The notes: generated by a model not told the origin, from the letters alone. Shown: positions 22,844-33,737, numbered from the stretch's first letter. The stretch: DNA of 64,000 bases from Hormiphora californensis (GCA_020137815.1 CM035352.1:3948385-4012384), one strand, 5' to 3'. Numbers and translations are program-made.

Positions 22844-25800
22844 TAATCTTTATCTCGTTCACTCAGTTTGTAATGTTTGTAATGCTCACACTGTGTGCGT
22901 GTGACTAGAAAGTGTCTAATTTTTCACATACCACTGCAACGGTATTTTACTTTATAATTACTAGTGTTTTTGCAGTGGTCTAAGTTTTCACAGTACACTG
23001 TAACCGGTGGTCACGGTGTACTGTGAAAATTTAGATAACCGGTTAAAATTGTCTAATAAATCATAAACACATACTAATTACATGGAGTAATTATTTCGTG
23101 CTATGATTGTGTACCTGATTTTGTAGCTCAGCGATTGTGAAAATTCCGGCCCGGGTGATGCCAAAGAGAGTCACACTACCTGAAACACAGGTCACAGAGG
23201 GATGCATTAGTACTTACAATTAGTAATAATAATTAACACCATGGTGAATGGCAGCTGAATGTTGTTCCCACAGAACTTCTGACTGCAATGGAGTGATATA
23301 ACTGTACTGGCTTGATCCCAAGAATCGTGTGAGTAGCGCTTTTTATTGTTATTTTAACTGTGTGTGTCATTTAGCTTCTACCATCACGATCATTGTCTAG
23401 TTTAGTTTGTGTAGCTCACACCGCCCTTTTTTCAATAATGCTCTGTTACTAGGGTTAAGTTTGCTATTATAGCCTTGCTCGACCCTGTTTTACGCCCACA
23501 CAAATGTAAAGCAAGGCAGGGTTCAGAAGATGAAAGTTTAGTTTATCTCATCTTCAGGATGTCACCTCTAATATGTGTGCTAATTCTGAGGAGATATATT
23601 CTAATTCTGTCATTGACATGACATATATATTCGGCCTGTTAGAATGGAGGTGGGAAAACATGCCGCCATTTTGTAACATATCTTGTTTGTTATACACTCT
23701 GATTTCTAAGGGTACCTACTAACTAGACAATATATTCGTATGATCAAACAGTGCCCAACTTGTTTTGATACTTTCTGTTGTGCCCTAAATATTTGCCTTG
23801 CTTCCTCTTCTTCTTAGTTAGTGGAACCCAAGAGACTATCGCGAGTGCTCGTGAATGCATGATTTGCCTTGTTCGACCCTTTCTCATTTTACCAAGGAGA
23901 GGGTTAGAACAATGTATGTAACCGGAACCGACCGAAACAAGTAAACAGCCAATCAGAACTCGTTATTTAGGTCACGTGACTAGTTATCAGCCAATCAGGG
24001 ACCAGTATTTCCTGATTCGGTCGGTTCTTGGTATGTAACATTAAAATATCATGACGTTGTATCCTGACAACAATCACAAACTATTCTAGACAGATCTATG
24101 AGAAGATACATCATGGAGGTAAATACATGGACAGAGCGAGTGGAACTGTCTTGCAAAAAGGTATGTCATGTCCCTTCCTAGTCTGTTCCTACCCATTTGT
24201 GGCAATGTCACAGTGAAATATATATTCAGTTTTCTAACAATTAAAAGTTTTAAAAAGCTGGTCTCTACTGCAACCGGAGCTCAGAAACAAAACTATTTAG
24301 GCTAACATTTTATCCGCTACAATAACACCCTGATCTTCCTAGATATCAAGTATAGCCCGCAATGGTGACTGCACCCTCAACTACCAAGTGAAATGTCCGA
24401 TAGCGGAGTGTCCCCAATCCTCACTAAACACCGTTATCTACCTCAAGAAAAGGGCCATGGTGCACCCCAGTACGGGAACTCACCACCCCCTCCTAGCAGT
24501 AGAAGTAGCTACCTTCACGAGGGGTGTCTGGAGCCCCCTCAAACATCTCTCTCGACTAACAAGAGAGGATGATACCCGGGTTTGGATACGGTTTAGGACC
24601 GCACACCAAAGTCAACTGCAGAAGAATCTGGTTTTTGAGAACTTGCACAGTGTAAAAACGTGATATTCTTGAATATTGCAGTGAAGTACTAGTGAATAGA
24701 CTTTTAACCAGTTGGAGGTGTAAGAGGGAAATCTGGTATTAGGATTTTAGGTTACCAATTATCTCTAAAGAAGTTTACATTTGGGTTATTTGGGGACAAT
24801 CAGGACAGCTCCAATTTGTTTTTGTGTCATTTTCTGTTGTCCACTGGACATTGAACACCGGACATATTTGTAAAAAAGATATGTTTGATCTGACCCGCAC
24901 AGACTTTGTGTACTATTCTGTAATATTTCTGTAACATTTCTGTTGCCAAGATATTATGATTTTGGTTTTCTCTGACTGAACTACACAAACAGACGAACTT
25001 GTTCTCACGTTTTTGCTTTCCATTTAATAATGACTGTCAGGCAGGCGCTCCATGATATTATTTTACCAGTGTTCATCATCGTGACTGTGGGCGCTTTGGA
25101 ATTATGCCAGAGGGGGAACCAAATGTTTCTCTCTCTCGCCCCAAAGTTGCGTGATATTTGCATATTCAATACCTCGGGGGGTCCTTGCCTTTGTCCTAAG
25201 TTACCTTTTGGGTCGAGTGTAGCTGCTATATACGTAGAAGGTTCGGAGCCTTGTGTTGAATCTATCTGAAGATATCCCCCACTGCAAAAGAATTTGTTTT
25301 ATTTAGTATCGTCTCACAAAGGTCAGGAAATCCTGCATAAATAACATACTATGGCACACATGATAGACCTGATCTCATTCGGTTAAAGATAATATTGTTA
25401 CAAGGGTTTGAGTGTGTTACGACACATGTGCCCCATGAGATTGTTGCACTGTTCTACTTTTCGCATTTTTTTCTGTCTGGCGGTGCCAGACCCCGTTTCG
25501 ATTCTCGCGATAGTGCACCCAGATCGGGTCGCAATACAGTATTTTATAAACTGAGGAGGGGTAGCTAACTTATCCTAGTGCCCTAACTTTGCTTTGTTCA
25601 ACACTCTCTAAAGGTTAGAACAGTAAATCCTACCTTTCGTTGTTTAGTTTGTACACAGGCCTGGTAGGATCCTCCCCGGTAAAGGCCAGGATACCTCCTT
25701 TACCCACTGCCAGGAGGAGTTTCCCATCAGGAGTAGTGTTCATACAGTGTAGTGGGTAAGGTAACACCACCTTTGCTCCCCCGTCCACCTGGGAAAATGT

Positions 25801-26193
25801 GTAGTGTTACTTCTCTCTGTTCTTTATCTGCGGAATGGTACATAGTTCCTAAGAACATTCCTAAGAACATATCACTTTCTCTCTCTCGCTTCATTATTCC
25901 TTTTCCTCTAACTCCATAATTATCCCTTACGAGGCGAATAGCCCCAAAGAATAACAAAGCTTTACTACCTTTGGCAAGTGTCTTCTATTTGCTTCAAACT
26001 CCATCTCATTCTGTCTCTTGGCGATGAGGCTCCACGCGTCCTCGAACAGCCCATTCAAGATCTTATCAACCAGGCGAAAGGGCTGGGGCAGTTTGTCGTG
26101 AAGTTGGTCTGGATCCACAGCAAAGTCTCCCTCGTCCCCGTTGTCATCAAGGGTGGAGGGGGAATCAACGTAGAACGGCCTGTGAACACCCAT
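18224..26193 (-). CDS. WD-repeat protein resembling WDR93 (CFAP297), partial
   Basis: Exons read on the minus strand: 25969-26193 (start uncertain), 25634-25788, 23115-23179, 22051-22107, 20948-21302, about 20607-20697 and 18224-18437. The first exon carries DPDQLHDKLPQPFRLVDK, which I recognise as the conserved N-terminal motif of WDR93. Later exons give WD-blade-like strands (PDGKLLLAVGKGG, GGVMAVGLETGLVSVIRLS) and SLVFYTLPIGSW. WDR93 is an axoneme-associated WD protein of cilia and flagella. Splice sites are mostly canonical. The ends are uncertain: the 5' edge runs into a 1.34-kb palindrome at 26212, and 3' exons below 18.2 kb were not securely found. Introns contain MITEs, a pogo-like element and a multi-arm palindrome. 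That this is a real WD gene is more certain than its name. Confidence 0.65.
18856..18967. repeat. 112-bp near-perfect inverted repeat
   Basis: Arms of about 53 bp around a short loop near 18912, from AGTTTAGTTTTCTCCTTCCG to its complement. Located in an intron of the WDR93-like gene. Confidence 0.92.
19141..20012. mobile_element. pogo/mariner-type fold-back MITE
   Basis: Ends CAGTCGGACCCCGATTTAGG and the complement ending GGGGTCCGACTG, both flanked directly by TA. Repeats of CCCCGATTTAG(G/T)G(G)AC occur just inside each end. Internally, a large inverted repeat around 19385 (TAATTAGACGGTTCGGAACG and its complement) adds further pairing. There is no transposase frame. TA duplication and a CAGT start fit the Tc1/mariner-pogo superfamily. 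Located in an intron of the WDR93-like gene. Confidence 0.88.
20255..20325. repeat. AT-rich tandem repeat
   Basis: Repeated ATATTTTAAATATT units of about 17 bp, about four copies. Confidence 0.8.
20527..20594. repeat. short TIR element with poly-C
   Basis: GCCTTGTTCGACC at the left and GGATTTAGAAC at the right, enclosing a run of about 14 C. A degenerate member of the GTTCGACCCT..AGGGTTAGAAC family. Confidence 0.45.
21303..22050. other. intron of WDR93-like gene
   Basis: No additional gene seen. A hairpin with GGCATCCGGGTGAATGCC and GGCATTCACCCGG is at about 21975-22017, next to a TTCTAACCCTG end of the short TIR family. Confidence 0.5.
22200..22468. mobile_element. five-arm palindromic element
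   Basis: The outer stem starts TTAGATGACT and ends AGTCATCTAA. Further segments pair inside it (GTCTATTAC/GTAATAGA, TACAACAATAATG/CATTATTGTTGT, GATCCTTT/AAAGAATC). Between these paired segments sit separate hairpins. Two are on the left side (about 22233-22266 and 22282-22303). Three are consecutive at the apex (about 22313-22346, 22347-22379 and 22380-22411), and each carries GCCTGCGAG at its tip. No ORF. It lies in an intron of the WDR93-like gene. No known family was recognised. Confidence 0.78.
22518..22577. repeat. (GA)n microsatellite
   Basis: GA repeat with AAAG interruptions. Confidence 0.95.
22732..22840. repeat. (CT)n microsatellite
   Basis: CT repeat with a short CACACA insert near its start. 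It lies 160 bp from a GA repeat, so the two tracts are in opposite orientation. Confidence 0.97.
22905..23060. repeat. twin-hairpin palindrome
   Basis: Two hairpins lie side by side: CCACTGCA/TGCAGTGG (about 22932-22979) and CACAGTACAC/GTGTACTGTG (about 22989-23029). They are bordered by GTCTAATTTTTCA-like and TTAGATAACC-like sequence that may form a closing stem. It resembles the larger multi-arm elements. Confidence 0.55.
23867..23911. repeat. short TIR element
   Basis: GCCTTGTTCGACCCT at the left and GAGGGTTAGAAC at the right, only about 45 bp in all. A compact member of the short TIR family. Confidence 0.6.
23932..24029. mobile_element. hAT-type MITE, copy 2
   Basis: Starts CGGAACCGACCGAA and ends TTCGGTCGGTTCTTG. 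The duplication GTATGTAAC lies on both sides. Confidence 0.92.
24098..24663 (+). CDS. small two-exon gene of unknown function inside a WDR93 intron
   Basis: Exon 1, 24098-24160, starts with ATG and ends at a good donor (AAAAAG|GTATGTC). Exon 2, 24343-24663, follows TTCCTAG and is in matching phase 0. The product is about 127 residues, basic, with four cysteines (GDC, KCP, ECPQ and ELSCKK from exon 1) and no signal peptide or membrane helix. It lies on the strand opposite the surrounding gene, within its first large intron region. I recognise no family. It could be a real small gene or a remnant. Confidence 0.45.
24664..25472. other. intron of WDR93-like gene
   Basis: AT-rich, nothing supported on either strand. 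Confidence 0.5.
25473..25532. repeat. GC-rich short repeat, copy 2
   Basis: CTGGCGGTGCCAGACCCCG, then GATTCTCGCG..AGTGCACCCAGAT, then CGGGTCGC. A diverged copy of the 5590 repeat. Confidence 0.7.
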
Positions 26194-26211
26194 CCTAAAC
26201 GGGATCTGGTT

Positions 26212-27552
26212 CACGGCGTGCCTGGTGAAATTTTAACACGACCTAGCATGCAACGGGAAACCACCACTTGTACGTGGTAGCTGAGGGTCTACAGAATGGC
26301 GCTACGGTGCGGGAAAAAAAAGTCCATTCCCTAAAATCGTTTTTTTTACTTTTATTTGATTTGGGTCAAAATTGGCTATATTAAACGTGGTCCCGAAAAA
26401 TCCATAATGACTTAGCACACGAAATATGTCACCCCTACCTATTTTTGCACGTAGAATCGATTGCCGTTGAAGTCGAATCTCTAAAATGACTGTAAAATGG
26501 TCAAAAGTTGATTTTTTACCATTTTTTGGAGGTTTTTGGCCCCTAAACCATTGAAAACGTTGAGATAGGGATTTGAAACTAGTGCCAATCGTTAAAATGG
26601 TCATTTTTCTACCAAGAACCAAGTTTTCGTGTATATCCGATTTATGGTTAGATTTGGGCAAATTGTTGAAATCTGCCAACTAGGAGAACCGTAACTTGAT
26701 TTTCTTGTTTTTTGGATTTTGGCATTTTTGACAAACTTCTGATTGAAATGGTCAATCGGGACAATGCTTAAGTTGTTTATGGGACAATTTTCGACTAAAA
26801 TCCAAGATTTCATACCAATCCAATAACAGATCGTTGATTTATAGAAAATTTAAGTAGGCAAAACGGTCAAAATGACAACTTTTCTTGCTTATTTTGACCG
26901 TTTTGCCTACTTAAATTTTCTATAAATCAACGATCTGTTATTGGATTGGTATGAAATCTTGGATTTTAGTCGAAAATTGTCCCATAAACAACTTAAGCAT
27001 GGTCCCGATTGACCATTTCAATCAGAAGTTTGTCAAAAATGCCAAAATCCAAAAAACAAGAAAATCAAGTTACGGTTCTCCTAGTTGGCAGATTTCAACA
27101 ATTTGCCCAAATCTAACCATAAATCGGATATACACGAAAACTTGGTTCTTGGTAGAAAAATGACCATTTTAACGATTGGCACTAGTTTCAAATCCCTATC
27201 TCAACGTTTTCAATGGTTTAGGGGCCAAAAACCTCCAAAAAATGGTAAAAAATCAACTTTTGACCATTTTACAGTCATTTTAGAGATTCGACTTCAACGG
27301 CAATCGATTCTACGTGCAAAAGTAGGTAGGGGTGACATATTTCGTGTGCTAAGTCATTATGGATTTTTCGGGACCACGTTTAATATAGCCAATTTTGACC
27401 CAAATCAAATAAAAGTAAAAAAAACGATTTTAGGGAATGGACTTTTTTTTCCCGCACCGTAGCGCCATTCTGTAGACCCTCAGCTACCACGTACAAGTGG
27501 TGGTTTCCCGTTGCATGCTAGGTCGTGTTAAAATTTCACCAGGCACGCCGTG
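26212..27552. mobile_element. 1.34-kb near-perfect palindrome
   Basis: Two arms of about 655 bp, 26212-26865 and 26899-27552, are reverse complements with only a few differences, around a loop near 26882. The outermost bases are CACGGCGTGCCTGGTG and its complement. Both arms carry the same open frames (for example a 125-residue one differing by one residue), which reflects the duplication and not coding selection. It abuts the 5' exon of the WDR93-like gene. No target duplication or transposase was found. Possible explanations are a young fold-back element, an inverted duplication, or a fold-back assembly artefact. Confidence 0.93.
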
Positions 27553-27569
27553 GGTTATCAATACAATTA

Positions 27570-27794
27570 TAGGGGGTATGTATAAACCCGGATAGTCCGG
27601 ATAATAGTTTTTTTCAGGATAGCCTACAGGACAACCCGGGATATATCGGCTCGATTATCTGATCTATTCGGGCAATACAAGATATCTGGGCATGATATTA
27701 TTATCATAATGATAACCGGAGTATTCCAGCTCGTATATGCTGGAATAGCTTTTCTAAAATTATCTGGGCTATCCAGGTTTACACATACCCCCTA
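27570..27794. mobile_element. MITE with TAGGGGGTATGT ends
   Basis: Left TAGGGGGTATGTATAAACC and right GGTTTACACATACCCCCTA are terminal inverted repeats of about 25 bp. The interior has more short hairpins, including ATTCCAGC..GCTGGAAT. Length 225 bp. Confidence 0.85.
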
Positions 27795-27840
27795 ATGTCT
27801 ACTAGAAGTTACAATGTGGCCCCGTGCACTATCATGTAAC

Positions 27841-27909
27841 TTGCCTTGCTCGACCCTGTCTCAGTGTCTCACCACGCCCTGCACAAATGTAAAGGAGGGT
27901 TAGAACATT
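27841..27909. repeat. short TIR element
   Basis: CCTTGCTCGACCCTG at the left and GGAGGGTTAGAAC at the right, with CAAATGTAAA inside. The most typical copy of this family. Others lie at about 23470-23530, 28136-28175 (one end) and 31936-31972. Confidence 0.6.
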
Positions 27910-28713
27910 TGAACATATGTTACATGAACCCATTTATACCCACTCCTTGTTACACGGCACACACTGCAAAACTATGTGTCAGGTGTGACATTATTATGTC
28001 ACCCATAGCAACCTAATGATATCATAACTTTTTTCACTTATGTTTGTGTGCAATGTAGGAGCATTGTTGAGATTTGAAACATCATTACACCTTTTGAACG
28101 CAACACCCAGTCACCCAAACCCCCATTTGTTATGCTCTAACCCTCCTTTACAGTTTACATTATGTTGTAAAAGAAGGTCTCTCTCGACGTTACGGTACAT
28201 AGAGAGAGAGAGAGTTGCACAAGGCAAAAGCCTATTATGTTTTTGAGAAAAATATATATTGCACTTTTTACTTGCTACTCTTATCACAGTTGTCCCACCA
28301 CCTCCCTCGATGCGTTAGGGATCACGTGACACAGTGTGTTATTGGAAACCTCAAACCGTATGATGAGTTGACAGATAAAAAGGGCAAACCCACCGGCCTT
28401 ATCTTATTCCTCATTTCACTTTACAGTCTCGCCTGACTCTTTGCTTTCCCTTCCATATTATATTCTTTGCCAAGCCTATCTTTTATAGCCTCCTGTCCGC
28501 GTCTACAGCAGCTTCTCTTTATCTCTCTGCTTAGAATTTGCACCTCCCTTGCTGCAGTGAGCAACTCAACACTTCTCAACAAGATGGCTGTGTTGATTAG
28601 CGTGTCCCGTGTATTGAGTTCTAGTTTAATCATTATTTATTAGCTCCCTTATAGTGTTTAATGTTTCTCTAACTAAAGACCCGTTATCTAACCCATCCTC
28701 CTCTCCCCCACAG

Positions 28714-29149
28714 CCCCCACAACATGTATGACCTAGTACACAACCACGGCCAGCATCCTCCCTGCAACTCCATGATGCTGGGTCACCAGAACGATGGTTC
28801 CGGCAGTTACTGGCTGGTGATTGTTAACACCCCCAACGGTAGGATCCCCGGCAAGGCACGTGCCGGTAAGGCCTGGTACTCATTCGGGGGTAAGGAGCAC
28901 GAAAGTACGGATTTCCATTGGATCAAGGTATCCCGGGGTTACCGAGTCCACCAGGAGAAGTGTAACAGCGTGCCCCACGGGGCTGTCGTGGGCTTCCAAC
29001 ATAACAACAACAAGCCCGTGTTCGGGGTTATCTGTCACACCCCTCATGGGCATGTTCCCGGGAAGAGTAACGGACAGGAGGCTCACTATGGATGGGGAGG
29101 GAAGGAGGAGACGTGCCGAAACTTCTCCTATATTGTTGTCCGACAGTAA
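28714..29149 (+). CDS. DM9-repeat protein, last exon
   Basis: The reading frame is open from a strong acceptor (CCCCCACAG at 28713) to TAA at 29147. An ATG at 28724 could start a 141-residue protein, or an upstream exon may exist. Two DM9 (DUF3421-type) repeats are visible. The first has TPNGRIPGKARAGKAWYSFG then GGKEH. The second has PHGAVVGFQ, HVPGKSNGQEAHYGW then GGKEE. DM9 proteins are small soluble proteins, several of which bind mannose and act as recognition lectins in invertebrates. No aerolysin-type pore domain is present, so this is not a natterin-type fusion. No signal peptide is visible in this exon. Confidence 0.82.
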
Positions 29150-30098
29150 TTAGAGGGGAGAGACTGTATTATGCTGGTTTAGGCTTTTTGAAATACACGA
29201 TAACCGTTAATTACTGCGTTAAAACTACTGTGCATTATAAGTTGATATTTTATCTTAGCATGATTTCAAAAGACCCGACTTAAAATTAGTGTTTGAAAAT
29301 CTTATCATTGGTGACAAGGGGCAGTGCAGCAGGGATACCACCACGACACAACTAACAAATTGTCTCTCATCATATTTTGGTCTTTACAAAGAACCACTAG
29401 AAATGGACATAGCCGTGGTACACCTTAGTGATCGGTGATGCACAGTGAGTCTTTGAAGTTTGATGCTCAAACGACGCATAGTTGCATACACGACCAAAAC
29501 TTCATTACTAGTGAGTAGTGACAGTTTTCTTCTGCCACTAAATGTTCAGCAACATCTCGTTGTATTGGTCATGGTCATGGGCATGATCTACCTCTTTTCA
29601 CCTCTTCCTCGCTGTTTGAGCTAATTTTCCGTTTTCGCACTCTTTCACGTTCAATATCCATGTAACACACATCACAAGACGGCACGCACCGGACTGTTGA
29701 CTGTTCCTTCGTCTGTACTCTGTCGTCAGTTCAATGAGCTTACTCTTAAATTCTGAACTCTTAGACGGAACTTTCCTAAGTTATGGAACGATGATGTGCG
29801 CGAACGTCGAACGACTCTAATTAGATACAAAAGATAGAAACTAGACTGCAAATTTGGACGATTCTCTGTCCACACAAGAAGTTTCAAAGCCCCAGTCCTT
29901 CACATAAGGGCTGTGTACAGGTCCTCCTTTTAACGTTTTGTCACTTTAAAACGTCTTTTTTGACTGTTTTTCGGTCATAACTTGTGATTGGATTGTCAAA
30001 ACATCGCCCAAATGGCTACAGAGACTTTAGGGTATGCATTAGTGAACTTAAAACCGGTTGCAAGATGATCCAAGCACTCCTTCCGTGGGCACGGACCA
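29150..30098. other. intergenic
   Basis: Nothing supported. Confidence 0.5.
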
Positions 30099-30175
30099 TA
30101 GGGATCCCTAAAAAAGTTCAGTATTTACACAGAGTTTACACAGTCTTTACTCAGTCGTTACACCCAGAGCGGCGC
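30099..30175. repeat. left member of an inverted repeat pair
   Basis: Runs from CCATAGGGATCCCTAAAAAA through TTACACAGAGTTTACACAG to CCAGAGCGGCGCG. Its reverse complement is at 33738-33833. The pair could be the ends of a 3.7-kb element or two independent repeats. Confidence 0.75.
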
Positions 30176-30776
30176 GTGCTGTAGTAGGGACCCTAATCTG
30201 ATCCAGTCACGAATTTTACCCCCCTATTTTATCCTTGGAAATGGTTAAGAAACTCATTAGAAGTTATGTGAATTACCAGAAATATACGCGTGACTGGGTA
30301 AATTGGTCACTAGGAGTCAATTAAGGTCTAATTGCCAGTCAAACGATATAAATGCCCCTTATTCCTGATTGACACATCGGATTTTGGTCTAGTAAAAATC
30401 ACAGTATTCCAAATCACTCTGCAAACAAGATTCAGTAAAAAAATTGGATGAAATAGGTTCGAAATTAGGTTTTTGGAACCTGGGCCAAACACCCGCCAAA
30501 ACCAATAAATTGTCTACGTTTCAAATGCTGTCACCTTTTGACTTTCATCTGTACTTTTATACCGCGCGCACCAATATGTACCGTGCGCGCCAAGCACGAC
30601 ACCTTGATCAAGGACAAAGGAAGGAGGCCTCATGGAAACAGCTAAGAAATGCGCTGACAAGTGCCGTAACCATAATTATGAATTTCTTCCTCATTTTAAG
30701 ACCATTTCCAAGTTCCAGTATTCCGTTATTAAACACAAAATGAAACATGTTTGTATACAGAGAGGGAAAGAGTAAG

Positions 30777-30778
<2 letters not shown>
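30176..30778. other. intergenic
   Basis: No supported gene. Confidence 0.45.

Positions 30779-30856
<78 letters not shown>
30779..30856. repeat. (GA)n microsatellite
   Basis: Near-pure GA repeat. ACAAACATGTTTC-like sequence (ATGAAACATGTTTGTA before, TTACAAACATGTTTCA after) brackets it as an inverted repeat. Confidence 0.96.
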
Positions 30857-31337
30857 GATAATTACAAACATGTTTCAATGATTCAACCACACTGTTCTTG
30901 TAATTGTTTACTAATAATTTAAACTGACATGCATAATAAAATGGTGCACAGTTCATTGTTCAAATAGACGAAAAATATCAACAATTAATAACATCCACAC
31001 ATTCATAATTATAAAACGGTCCGTTGTGATCAAACTGTTCACCCCACCCATGTTTTTATCTGGAACAAGATTTAATTTCCACATCACTTTGGCGGTATTA
31101 TATTTGTTCCTTGTCTTCGGGGTCAACATTTAGAATGAGTACGGAAAACAATGAAAGTTCAAATATTTCAAACACTCATTCAAGGGCTTCGCCAACACAG
31201 GAATAATCCCGATATGACAGGCGACACCCAGAGTCCTACACACACTGTATTACTCCACCCATAATCAAATAACGTCCCTCAGGATGCGACCTTCTCAACT
31301 CACTCAAAGTCTTTAATGTTCTCTTTCTCTCAACCCT

Positions 31338-31577
31338 CTACTCTAGAGTCCGATCAGGCTCCAGAAACACCTTGGAGTAGGCCGTAGTAGTCTTGAGCTC
31401 CCTCGCCTTCCTCAGGAGAGAAATCAGAGTTTCCCTGGAGTTCAGAGAGACAACGACAGGTCTCACTTTTCCATCAGCAGCAGCAACCACTCTAGAACAC
31501 TTGGAGATCACAGGCTTCTCGTTTAGAGAGTCCATAACTTCGAAAGGGATCTTTGAGAAGCAGGATACACCTCTCAT
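31338..31577 (-). pseudogene. retroelement ORF1-like fragment
   Basis: The minus strand reads RETLISLLRKARELK and then YSKVFLEPDRTLE. The pattern of a helical LLRKARELK followed by a VFLEPDRT strand recalls domains found near non-LTR retrotransposon polymerases in marine invertebrates. There is only one domain-sized piece and no reverse transcriptase nearby. The stop follows the Glu directly. Confidence 0.42.
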
Positions 31578-31673
31578 TGCAGATATTTTACCCTTCCACC
31601 CAGGTATTCCGGCCGTTCCAACTGAGCGCCGTTCTGTGATGAGTTTTCCTGAAAGAATACAGTGGTGAGGGAG

Positions 31674-31675
<2 letters not shown>

Positions 31676-31755
<80 letters not shown>

Positions 31756-31790
31756 GAGAGAGAGAGAGAGAGAAAGAGAGAGCGGGAGGG
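31676..31790. repeat. (GA)n microsatellite
   Basis: GA repeat with AAG and CGGG interruptions to the right, and GA-rich sequence on to about 31920. Confidence 0.96.
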
Positions 31791-31935
31791 GGTGGCGAGA
31801 GAGAAATAGAGATAGGGAGATACAGAGAGAAATACAGAGACAATCGGAGAGACCTACAGTCTACACCATACCCGGTATGGAGAAATAGATCAAAGGGATG
31901 GAGAGATAGAGATAGAGAGATAGCGATGGAGATGG

Positions 31936-31972
31936 CCTTGCTCGAACCTCTTTCCTAGGAGGGTTATAACAT
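31936..31972. repeat. short TIR element, minimal
   Basis: GCCTTGCTCGAACCT at the left and AGGAGGGTTATAAC at the right, total about 37 bp. Likely a deletion derivative. Confidence 0.45.
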
Positions 31973-31990
31973 AACAAGATGGAGATACAG

Positions 31991-32761
31991 GGTGGGCCAG
32001 AAACATGTCAATACAGTTCGCTCTCCGAAATAGAGCTAGAGATAGAGCAAGAGATAGAGAGAAAACATCTGAAAGCGAACGACAGAGGGAGACAGATTCC
32101 TCTATCAAAATCATTAAACCTCCATGTTGAATAGCATGTAATTAAGATAAATACTAAATAGAAATGTAATAAATAACTGGGAGGAGAATAGAATAAATAA
32201 CTGGGAAGAGAATGGAACTCGGGAGGGATTTGGGAAGGGACGATTTGACAACTAACCTTCTTGGTTATGAAGATGAGTGTAGTTCACGCGTCCAGTCCAG
32301 TTCTCTTTTCGGAAAATATCCCAGCCACATACTAGTTGGCCAACGTCTAATCGTTACTGCGGTGAAAGCTAGATTCCCATGTTTATCATATCAGTTGGTA
32401 CCTGGATGGGGCAAAGATGGTTTATAAACATGATGATGTACCTAGCTACAAAAATGGTGGACATGTATTATAATAGTCTGTTTATCGATCGTGATTCGAT
32501 TAATTGGGGTTTCTTGCAACATTAGCTGGTACAGAATTTAGTAATTAGTAGTAACAGTACCTCTTTTTTAATGATTCCCCGAGAGAAAAGAAGAAGACTT
32601 TTCCTCTTTGTAGACATTACACATCCGACATCCGTACACATCACATTTAATTCCTACTTTTAAGTTTTCCGTTTGCAGCATTAAACTATTAAATACATCC
32701 AGTTATAAATAAGAAATTTAGGGAGTAAAAGATAATTATAAATAGAGGGGATAGGTATAGT
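31991..32761. other. intergenic
   Basis: GA-rich at first, then AT-rich. No supported gene. Confidence 0.45.
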
Positions 32762-33320
32762 AACAAGGAAGGAGGGTTCAAAAGTAGGTACCGAGGAGAG
32801 ACGATGTAGAAGCAGGTACCAAAAAGGGGGATGCAAAAGGAGTTACCCAAAAGGGGGAGGATGTAGAAGCAGGTATGAAGGAGTAAGGGTACAGAAGGCT
32901 GAAGGAGGTACCCAGGAGGGGGATGAAGAAGCAGGTACCATAAAGAGGAAGGGTGCTGGGTGTGCATGAAAGGTGGGCCAAGAGAGAATGCAGAAGGAAA
33001 GACCCAGGGCCGGGCTGGGGTGCAGAAGGAAGTACCTAGGGTACGGAGGGAAGGTGGTACTCGGAAAGGTGAGAGTGCAGGAAGAGGTTAACCGGGCCAA
33101 GGGAGAGAGCAGAAAGATATACCCACTGGCCACTACCCAGGAGCGAGGGAGAATGTAGAAGCAGGTACCACAGATGGCAAAAGGATACACAGAAGACTCA
33201 GGAAGGAGGATGTACAAACAGGTACAAGGGAGGGTGCAAAGAGGTGCCCAGGAGGGGCCTAAGTCCAAACTCTAGAGGACGTACAGACTACAGAAGGGGG
33301 CTCCAAGGTGGGAAGTTGTC
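32762..33320. repeat. degenerate purine-rich minisatellite
   Basis: Repeated blocks of about 35-40 bp with the core GAAGCAGGTACC followed by AAAAGGGGGATG-like sequence. Copies are diverged. GGTAC(C) recurs about every 35-40 bp in the left half. The open frames on both strands follow from this repetition. Confidence 0.75.
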
Positions 33321-33737
33321 TAGTAGGAGGAAGAAGTGATTTAAACGCAGCAAATTGTGGGAAGCGATAAATTAATAAGATTGCAATCAAATATGGCACA
33401 AATAAAACAGAAGGTAAAGAAATTGATAGAAATCAGAAAGAAATTGCCAAGAGCGTCCGGATCAAATGTATCAAAATCCACCAAAGTGGAAATGAAACAT
33501 TTCTGGTTCGGCTCGGCTTTGGACGAACTTCTCGCTCAGAAAGAGCCGCGCACTTGCACGCGCAAATCCATTTACGAATTTCACTACTGCGCGCGAAATT
33601 AAGAAACCCTACTACTGCGCACAGTGGCTTTTTCCAAGAAAATATTGGATTGTGTGCTGCACAATTGACAAAATTGAGCGCTGCGGCGAAAAAAGTTTAC
33701 GAGAACGCTGCAAATCGAGTGCGAAAGACGCAGTCGT
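33321..33737. other. intergenic
   Basis: Contains CG-rich patches (GCGCGC near 33540 and 33590). An open frame at 33357-33602 has no recognisable family. Confidence 0.45.

Noticed and set aside
26302-27462. Pairs of 125- and 70-residue open frames in both arms of the palindrome
   Set aside because: They mirror each other because the arms are duplicates. No family, Kozak or splice support.
28421-28633. Minus-strand open frame with helical, Leu/Arg-rich product
   Set aside because: Slightly protein-like, but isolated, without splice context or family, and it overlaps the upstream region of the DM9 gene.
28714-29149. Natterin-type toxin
   Set aside because: Only DM9 repeats are present, with no aerolysin-like pore domain, so a lectin-like role fits better.
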